A DNA stretch of 7,923 nucleotides from NCBI GenBank assembly GCA_045600025.1, contig JAZRXC010000019.1:1-7923 (forward strand), given 5' to 3'. Origin of the DNA: UBA3774 sp045600025. GTDB taxonomy: Bacteria; Bacillota; Clostridia; Lachnospirales; Lachnospiraceae. Position 1 is the first letter of the stretch, and the number at the start of each line of letters is the position of its first letter. Made by a program: the position numbers and the translations under genes. Shown here piece by piece: positions 1-3,871 of this stretch. The notes beneath the pieces are model-generated. The model saw nothing but the letters and a program-made list of their open reading frames with translations, made no database searches and was not told the origin of the DNA.

Positions 1-1
1 T

Positions 2-712
2 GATGATGAGAAGTATCCTTGCTTCGTATATACCTTCAATACTCACCACGAAGACGGACGACTGGCTTACAGTATGACATTGCCGATTGATACGCTTTTG
101 AACGGCCGTTCTGCCGATCGCCTGACTATCAGTGTTTATGACACTGTCAGTGAAAATGAAGAACTCAGCGAAGCGGATGATAGATGCGTATTGGAGATTA
201 ACCGTGCATTCAAGATTGTCCGCCAGCCGGAGAATGTAAGCGTACTTGCAGGAGAGGACGCAACATTCAGTGTTGAAGTGAAGAACGGAAAGGCACCGTA
301 TACATACACTTGGCAGAAGTTTGTTGCCGGTAAGTGGAAGGACATTCATACAGGCGAGTCAGCTACGCTTACGCTTAGCAATGTTACTAAATTAATGAAT
401 GGTATGATGCTTCGTTGCGTTATAAGTGATAGCGCAGACGAACGCCTTGTATCTGATATTGCTAAATTATGCGTCGAGTGTACGCAACCGACGGAGCCTA
501 CTGAGCCCACACAGCCGACAGATCCCACACAGCCTACGCAGCCTACGGATCCTACCAAGCCCACCACACCTGACACACCTGATGTGCCCGGCACCGGCGA
601 CACAAGTCAGATGCAGTTGTGGTCCACGCTACTGATTGTCAGCCTCGGCGCACTTTCATGGACAGCGGTTGTGGTTGCGAAGAAGAAAAAAGAGACGAGT
701 GACAACGAATAA
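2..712 (+). CDS. C-terminal part of a sortase-anchored surface protein with an Ig-like domain (5' end outside window)
   Basis: The frame is open from base 2, so the first internal Met (74) is not the start; 236 residues are visible and the N-terminus lies upstream. Counting from that Met, residues about 48-133 look like an immunoglobulin-like domain (IVRQPENVSVLAGEDATF, later YTYTWQ, then a LRCVISD strand). A Pro-Thr-rich spacer of PTQ/PTE/PTD triplets follows at about 137-164. Next come VPGTGD (171-176), a hydrophobic segment of about 22 residues starting at MQLWSTLLIV, and a KKKK tail. This order is a cell-wall sorting signal: sortase would cut between T and G of VPGTG, a variant of LPXTG, and link the protein to peptidoglycan. 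The gene converges on the Fe-S protein gene and ends before a shared terminator. The ligand is unknown; adhesion or glycan contact is only a guess. The wall-anchor call is firm, the role is not. Confidence 0.85.
   Translation, partial: DDEKYPCFVYTFNTHHEDGRLAYSMTLPIDTLLNGRSADRLTISVYDTVSENEELSEADDRCVLEINRAFKIVRQPENVSVLAGEDATFSVEVKNGKAPYTYTWQKFVAGKWKDIHTGESATLTLSNVTKLMNGMMLRCVISDSADERLVSDIAKLCVECTQPTEPTEPTQPTDPTQPTQPTDPTKPTTPDTPDVPGTGDTSQMQLWSTLLIVSLGALSWTAVVVAKKKKETSDNE
482..565 (+). repeat. 9-bp coding repeats giving Pro-Thr-X triplets
   Basis: About nine degenerate 9-bp units each encode P-T-(E/Q/D/K). They form the extended spacer between the Ig-like domain and the sortase signal. Such linkers usually span the peptidoglycan, and their copy number can change by slippage. 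Codons differ between units, so this is an older array rather than a perfect recent expansion. Confidence 0.8.
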
Positions 713-779
713 TTCATAAATATTTCACTCGGCAGATAGTCGCGGGGCGAAGTAAAGACACACATTAACAACAAACGAA

Positions 780-808
780 AAGGCGGAGAGGTTTCCCTTC
801 TCCGCCTT
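780..808. terminator. Shared hairpin terminator between convergent genes
   Basis: The 10-bp perfect arms AAGGCGGAGA (780-789) and TCTCCGCCTT (799-808) can be extended inward by a G-T and a G-C pair, leaving a five-base loop. The hairpin sits between the stop codon of the surface protein (712) and the stop codon of the Fe-S gene (836-838 on the other strand), so it can serve both. T-runs are short on both sides: GATTATAT follows on the + strand and TTTCGTTTG on the - strand. Confidence 0.75.
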
Positions 809-835
809 GATTATATCCAAGTCTTATTTTTGCAT

Positions 836-1744
836 TTACGGTCTGTGCCTCTCGCAGGGCATGCCGAGCTGACAGCCGGAGCAGCCGTAATGATCGCATA
901 CGATTTCGGGCTGAGGAAGATTTCTATCCTCCGGCCAGCGTGTATCATTTCCCGCAGCGGAGTAGTCCTTGATATATTGCAGATAGGTGCCGCAGGCATA
1001 TTTGTCCTTGGCCTCGTTTATGGGTTTAGAAGGATCGAGCGCATGAACGGGGCAGGCTGCGGCACATGCCCCGCAGCGGATGCAATATTCATATATATCA
1101 GTATAGGGGCGAGTATCTGCAGGGATTTTTGCGGAAGTAATGATGCTTCCGAAACGGCCTGCCATTCCTTCTTCGGTAATCATACCCTTGTTCAGGCTGA
1201 AGGTTCCGAGCCCGGCAACGAAGGCCGCATGGCGTTCGGACCAGGTGCTGTGGGTGGGCTCAAATACATGATATCTCGAATCGTCAGAAGGCAGTATGGC
1301 CTCATACCCCATATCTTGCAGCAATTTGCACATAAGCCTTTTCCAGGTTACGATTGCCCGCTCGCCTTCAATGCGGGCACTTTGCCAGTGGACAGATGGC
1401 CATAGATATTCCTCCGGCCCATCAGGTCCGAAGGGGTAATTACCGATAATGGTAGGAGCACCGTTATCAAGTATTTCGTAGGAAAAAGGCAGAAATACGG
1501 AGATGACCGTGCAGGCAGAGGGTAGCCATTCGGTGGGAGTCAGATACTCCGGGCCAATAACCCCCGGCTCCTTCATATGAGCAAAGAGCGGGTCCTGCGC
1601 ACTTGCAATGCCGATCAGCGGTCTGCGAAACAGTGGGTAATCTACAAGATCCGGACGCAGAGCATATTCTTTCGGAATGCGGTCCAGATGATGTTCATCC
1701 CACAGCTTTAGAATCTGTTGTGTAAAGTCATCACGATTAAGCAT
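836..1744 (-). CDS. 4Fe-4S double-cluster protein, epoxyqueuosine reductase (QueG)-like
   Basis: The product has 302 residues. The start is ATG at 1744-1742, with the strong site AAAAGGAGG six bases upstream. The C-terminal third carries a ferredoxin-type motif, CIRCGACAAACPVHAL (C221, C224, C227, C231). Further cysteines at 251, 283, 288, 291 and 297 (the last in the YGCSGCQLGMPCE stretch) could ligate a second cluster. The segment RHAAFVAGLGTFSLNKGMIT resembles the region before the clusters in QueG-type proteins, which reduce epoxyqueuosine to queuosine in tRNA using cobalamin and two 4Fe-4S clusters. Many clostridial relatives in this broad family are annotated only as 4Fe-4S or QueG-like proteins and need not be true QueG; the N-terminal half here is not clearly canonical. 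I infer a cytoplasmic electron-transfer or reductase role with an unknown substrate. It is a single gene facing away from the toxin-antitoxin operon, and its base composition looks more GC-rich than that operon. Confidence 0.8.
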   Translation of the reverse strand: MLNRDDFTQQILKLWDEHHLDRIPKEYALRPDLVDYPLFRRPLIGIASAQDPLFAHMKEPGVIGPEYLTPTEWLPSACTVISVFLPFSYEILDNGAPTIIGNYPFGPDGPEEYLWPSVHWQSARIEGERAIVTWKRLMCKLLQDMGYEAILPSDDSRYHVFEPTHSTWSERHAAFVAGLGTFSLNKGMITEEGMAGRFGSIITSAKIPADTRPYTDIYEYCIRCGACAAACPVHALDPSKPINEAKDKYACGTYLQYIKDYSAAGNDTRWPEDRNLPQPEIVCDHYGCSGCQLGMPCERHRP

Positions 1745-1777
1745 GATACGCCTCCTTTTCGGGGGTTCTTTTTTATG

Positions 1778-1805
1778 ATTATAACATAATTTTGAATAAT
1801 GTGTA
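1778..1805 (-). promoter_or_regulatory. Promoter of the Fe-S protein gene
   Basis: On the - strand a perfect TATAAT lies at 1783-1778, preceded by TG and one base (extended -10, TGTTATAAT). A weak -35 candidate TACACA lies at 1805-1800 with a 16-bp spacer. The predicted start of transcription is roughly 25-30 bases upstream of the ATG. The extended -10 can compensate for the poor -35. Confidence 0.6.
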
Positions 1806-1837
1806 GGACTGCCGGATTTCTGCGTATTTTATTTGCG

Positions 1838-1858
1838 GCGCCCGCATCGCGCCCGCAT
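1838..1858. repeat. GC-rich direct repeat GCGCCCGCAT x2
   Basis: Two identical 10-mers (1838-1847 and 1849-1858) are separated by one base. They are flanked by GCGGC (1835-1839) and GCCGC (1863-1867), which are complementary and could close a hairpin. This GC-rich block lies in an otherwise AT-rich intergenic stretch, just before the first copy of the 80-bp element. It is absent upstream of the other two copies, so it may mark the left edge of the shared sequence. Confidence 0.5.
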
Positions 1859-1873
1859 TCCTGCCGCTACAAA

Positions 1874-1953
1874 TGTAATCACAGCGTCACAATTTTGCGG
1901 CTTTCGTTTGCCATACACCCAATTTTTGTAACGATTTGTCACATTCATAGATT
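1874..1953 (+). repeat. 80-bp two-dyad element, copy A (upstream of toxin-antitoxin operon)
   Basis: Dyad 1 is TGTAATCACAGCGTCACA (1874-1891) and dyad 2 is TGTAACGATTTGTCACA (1927-1943), with 35 bp between them. TTGTAA (1926-1931) and TAGATT (1948-1953), separated by 16 bp, form a promoter-like pair around dyad 2. By hand count it differs from copy B at 9 of 80 positions and from copy C at 13, never inside a dyad. Similarity ends soon after TAGATT; the next 113 bp to the antitoxin ATG are unrelated to the leaders of copies B and C. Confidence 0.85.
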
Positions 1954-1967
1954 TCTGTTTGCAATTG

Positions 1968-1976
1968 TGATATAAG
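1968..1976 (+). promoter_or_regulatory. Possible extended -10 (TGATATAAG)
   Basis: TG, one base, then TATAAG gives an extended -10 with 5 of 6 consensus bases. No convincing -35 lies 16-18 bp upstream. It could give the toxin-antitoxin operon a second, longer transcript. Confidence 0.3.
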
Positions 1977-2012
1977 CAATAGGGAAAAGAAAACATACAT
2001 GCTTGCAAATGT

Positions 2013-2042
2013 ATTGCGCTTCGCAATCATATAACATATAAT
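2013..2042 (+). promoter_or_regulatory. Promoter and likely autoregulatory operator of the toxin-antitoxin operon
   Basis: A perfect TATAAT (2037-2042) lies 24 bases before the antitoxin ATG. The 17-bp-spaced -35 candidate is TTGCGC (2014-2019, only 3 of 6). The -35 region is occupied by a perfect palindrome, ATTGCGCTTCGCAAT (2013-2027; 6-bp arms, CTT centre). RelB/DinJ-type antitoxins bind such palindromes at their own promoters through their ribbon-helix-helix domain, alone and more tightly with the toxin. The assignment to this antitoxin is inference from position. Confidence 0.6.
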
Positions 2043-2066
2043 ATTTATAAGATTGGAGGAGATAAT

Positions 2067-2372
2067 ATGGCAAGAACATCTAGCATATATGCAAGAGTTG
2101 AACCTGAGCTAAAGGATCAAGCTGAAAGTGTGCTGAATCAACTTGGCATTCCTATGTCAAATGCCGTAAGCATGTTTCTTAAGCAAATAGTAATACAACA
2201 GGGAATTCCGTTTGAAATGAAACTAACTGCAACAAAACCCATAGCAATGGGAGTACTTACAAAAGAAGAATTCGATAATGAAATTGCAAAAGGAATCAAG
2301 TCAATTGAGCAAGGCCGTCTTTATTCCGCTGAGTCCGTGGATGAAGAATTAAAGAAAGAATTTGGGGTATGA
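2067..2372 (+). CDS. RelB/DinJ family antitoxin
   Basis: The product has 101 residues. ATG at 2067 is preceded by GGAGGAGA (2055-2062). Residues 1-50 match the ribbon-helix-helix form of RelB/DinJ antitoxins: a short beta strand (SSIYARVEPELK), a helix (DQAESVLNQLG), the characteristic IPMSNAVSMFLKQI helix, then GIPFEMKL. Residues about 65-101 (TKEEFDNEIAKGIKSIEQG onward) form an acidic helical tail of the sort that wraps around and neutralises the toxin. The length is near the usual 80-100 residues. The stop overlaps the toxin start (ATGA), so the two are translated together. Known role of the family: a labile antidote and transcriptional autorepressor. Copy A of the 80-bp element lies upstream, which may add a further layer of control. 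Confidence 0.9.
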   Translation: MARTSSIYARVEPELKDQAESVLNQLGIPMSNAVSMFLKQIVIQQGIPFEMKLTATKPIAMGVLTKEEFDNEIAKGIKSIEQGRLYSAESVDEELKKEFGV

Positions 2373-2692
2373 AATATAAAGTGTATTATTCCGCGGAAGC
2401 GAAGCAAGATCTAAAAGATATAGTAGAGAATATTTCTTTTGAGTTGCTTGCACCGGAAGCGGCAATTAATCAAACTAGGAGGATTCTTAAAGTAATTGAA
2501 TCGTTGATGAATTTTCCTATGCGATATTCTTTATATAGAGATATTCCATGGAATAGTGCAGGACTGCGTTTTGTATCTGTTGATAATTACATTGTGTTTT
2601 ATTTGATTAATGAAATCACAAAATCTGTTAGTGTTGTTAGAATAATGTATTCGGGACGGGATATTTCCAAAGAACTTTCAGAAATATATTGA
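2369..2692 (+). CDS. RelE/ParE family toxin
   Basis: The product has 107 residues. Its ATG at 2369 sits inside the antitoxin stop (ATGA), and TTGGGGT just upstream may act as the ribosome site. The pattern is that of the RelE/ParE superfamily: strand KYKVYYSAEAKQDL, two helices (about 13-50, including RRILKVIESLMNFP), then the conserved strand run with GLRFVSVDNYIVFYLI (65-80) and SVVRIMYSGRDISKEL (88-103). Family members either cleave mRNA at the ribosome (RelE) or poison DNA gyrase (ParE). The sequence alone does not decide which; the long helical pair and the absence of an evident RelE-type catalytic set make me lean slightly to the ParE-like branch. No strong terminator follows the stop codon. 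Confidence 0.88.
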   Translation: MKYKVYYSAEAKQDLKDIVENISFELLAPEAAINQTRRILKVIESLMNFPMRYSLYRDIPWNSAGLRFVSVDNYIVFYLINEITKSVSVVRIMYSGRDISKELSEIY

Positions 2693-2750
2693 TAGTTGTA
2701 GAATAAAACGACGGAAGCTTTCCTAACCCGCAAACCATTATAGAAAGGGG

Positions 2751-2794
2751 GTTTCCAGCGCATCGCCTTTATTTGGAAACACTTTTGGAAACAC
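2751..2794. repeat. TTGGAAACAC direct repeat with inverted partner GTTTCCA
   Basis: TTGGAAACAC occurs at 2773-2782 and again at 2785-2794. GTTTCCA (2751-2757) is complementary to TGGAAAC in either copy, giving two mutually exclusive hairpins. The set lies 60-100 bases after the toxin stop. It could be a weak termination structure, a protein-binding array or the scar of a mobile element; nothing in the sequence decides. Confidence 0.45.
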
Positions 2795-2868
2795 CTAAAG
2801 AGGGGTATCGGTTATTGACTTTTTCTCAAATGCAACGATCATGCCGGTAGATTGTCGGATATAATTCT

Positions 2869-2988
2869 GCCCACAATTTGTCGAAAATACTGCTCACTTT
2901 CAGAAAAGGATATTGCTCAGTTATATTGGCAAATATTGCTCACTCGGATATAATAGTTTTGCGGAGAAAGGAGGCATTGCGTTGAGCA
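2869..2988 (+). repeat. Ladder of TGCTCA-type repeats at 22-24 bp intervals
   Basis: TGCCCA (2869), TGCTCA (2891), TGCTCA (2914) and TGCTCA (2938) start 22, 23 and 24 bp apart. The last two share the longer form ATATTGCTCA. An inverted copy, TGAGCA, lies at 2983-2988. The fourth copy sits inside the promoter spacer of the lipoprotein gene and the third just upstream of its -35 box. Candidates are a regulator-binding array or the terminal repeats of an IS21-type element whose body is gone. Confidence 0.6.
2926..2954 (+). promoter_or_regulatory. Near-consensus sigma-70/sigma-A promoter of the lipoprotein gene
   Basis: TTGGCA (2926-2931, 5 of 6) and TATAAT (2949-2954, 6 of 6) are separated by exactly 17 bp. 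Transcription should begin near 2961, leaving a leader of about 67 bases before the ATG at 3028. The spacer contains the TGCTCA repeat at 2938-2943, well placed for repression. Confidence 0.8.
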
Positions 2989-3005
2989 AGCTCTTTAATG
3001 ATTGA
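2982..3005 (+). CDS. Possible 7-codon leader peptide (MSKLFND)
   Basis: AAAGGAGG (2967-2974) is the best ribosome site near the lipoprotein gene, yet it lies too far from the ATG at 3028. Seven bases after it, TTG at 2982 opens a frame of seven codons ending in TGA (3003-3005). It may be a leader peptide, or the remnant 5' end of a lost gene such as a transposase that once used this promoter. There is no coding support beyond the ribosome site and spacing. Confidence 0.25.
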   Translation: MSKLFND

Positions 3006-3027
3006 ATAATTTTTCGAGGTAACGACT

Positions 3028-3477
3028 ATGAGGAAGATTATGGCAATGGTTCTTTGCCTGATGACAGTTCTCGTATTATCTGCTTGTGGGCAGAAAACTA
3101 AATATTCAGATAGTGTTGTAACAGATGTTGACACATATCCGAATGTATCAATGGAACTCTTTGATGAAGATATCAAACTGAACTTGATGACACTCAAAGT
3201 AGTCAATAACAACGATTTCGGTATTGAAAGTGGCAGTATGATTGACTTTTGGATCGAAGAATATCGTGACGGGAAATGGCAGGTTATTGTAGTCGAAGAA
3301 AGAGACAATGCTGGGAGACAGAGGGTATTCTATGGCCAGCAGTTACTTCAGATTGATGTATCGTCAGTATACGGCGAACTGCCAGAGGGTCATTACAGAA
3401 TTTTGAAATGCTTTATGACACAAAAGCCGGACGAGGTAGATAAATTCCACCTGTCTACAGAATTTGATATCAAGTGA
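3028..3477 (+). CDS. Lipoprotein with a bacterial Ig-like domain
   Basis: The product has 149 residues. ATG at 3028 follows a modest GAGGT (3016-3020). The N-terminus is a lipoprotein signal: MRK, a hydrophobic core, then LSAC with the lipid-carrying cysteine at residue 20, so the mature protein is anchored outside the membrane. The rest resembles the Ig-like domain often found in clostridial lipoproteins (Big_14 type). Supporting features are the TLKVVNNNDFGIESG strand pair, WIEEYRDGKWQVI, a QIDVSSVYGELPEGHYRILK segment that matches the usual 'leaving a polar edge, then LPxGxYRI' pattern, and a closing FHLSTEFDIK strand. Its function is unknown; such proteins may bind cell-surface ligands or modulate envelope processes. 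It is monocistronic, with its own strong promoter and tandem terminators. Confidence 0.85.
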   Translation: MRKIMAMVLCLMTVLVLSACGQKTKYSDSVVTDVDTYPNVSMELFDEDIKLNLMTLKVVNNNDFGIESGSMIDFWIEEYRDGKWQVIVVEERDNAGRQRVFYGQQLLQIDVSSVYGELPEGHYRILKCFMTQKPDEVDKFHLSTEFDIK

Positions 3478-3521
3478 GATAGATTTCAGTTCACTTCCTT
3501 AATTGAATAATATGTAATCAA

Positions 3522-3550
3522 GCCCGGTGAGAAATCATCGGGTCTTTTTT
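3522..3550 (+). terminator. Rho-independent terminator of the lipoprotein gene
   Basis: The 8-bp stem CCCGGTGA (3523-3530) pairs with TCATCGGG (3535-3542), including one G-T pair, and is closed by a GAAA loop. It is followed by TCTTTTTT (3543-3550). It lies 45 bases after the stop codon. Confidence 0.9.
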
Positions 3551-3592
3551 GCGCTCATTGCGCCTGGAAACAGGCGTAGTGGGCGCATTTTT
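3550..3592 (+). terminator. Second, back-to-back terminator-like hairpin
   Basis: An outer stem TGCGCTCA (3550-3557) pairs with TGGGCGCA (3580-3587) with one G-T pair. A 3x3 internal loop separates it from the perfect inner hairpin CGCCTG-GAAA-CAGGCG (3561-3576). TTTTT follows (3588-3592). It begins in the T-run of the first terminator, so it may be a fail-safe terminator or a structured RNA. Confidence 0.65.
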
Positions 3593-3871
3593 ACGACTAC
3601 GTGCTTATATCGACGGCATGCCGTCTCTGTTACTGCTCTTTCTCTTCTTTTGCATGGAAATCTACCATGAATCGCTTCAGAAGAAATGCACAGAAGTATG
3701 GGAATGTATAGATGCAGTCCCCATCGTCGAAAAGGAAAGTAAATCCAAATCGAAGAAAAGGAGCAAATGGATTTACTTTGCCAAAATGAGAAGGGGAGAT
3801 TTTCCCGCGCATATCTTCAATACGTACTACCACTCGATAGCAGGTATACTATGCCTCTACGACGCGTTTTT
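3593..3871. other. Gene-free stretch with a 14-bp palindrome and a 12-bp inverted repeat
   Basis: No convincing gene is present: open frames on either strand have TTG or GTG starts, no ribosome site and no recognisable family. It contains the perfect palindrome GACGGCATGCCGTC (3612-3625). It also has perfect 12-bp arms AAAGTAAATCCA (3736-3747) and TGGATTTACTTT (3768-3779) around a 20-base loop. The 12-mer AAAATGAGAAGG at 3783-3794 recurs at 5768-5779, at the left edge of the duplicated Rpn unit. The region may be a decayed gene or mobile-element remnant lying between the lipoprotein terminators and the 3' end of the MATE gene. Confidence 0.5.

Noticed and set aside
346..603. - strand frame rich in Gly-Val-Cys-Ser
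   Set aside because: It is the antisense of the Pro-Thr repeat of the surface protein.
1874..1943. Reading the dyads as CRP/FNR sites
   Set aside because: The half-sites TGTRA/TYACA are similar, but the gaps are 8 and 7 bases, not the constant 6 of CRP-type sites, and no such regulator is in the window.
1829..2026. 65-codon - strand frame across copy A
   Set aside because: It only reads the repeat backwards; similar pieces (a CDAVIT string) arise from the other copies for the same reason, and the frame is not kept as a whole.
3630..3833. 67-codon - strand frame beginning with GTG
   Set aside because: No ribosome site, low-complexity aromatic-rich product, and it includes the long inverted repeat.
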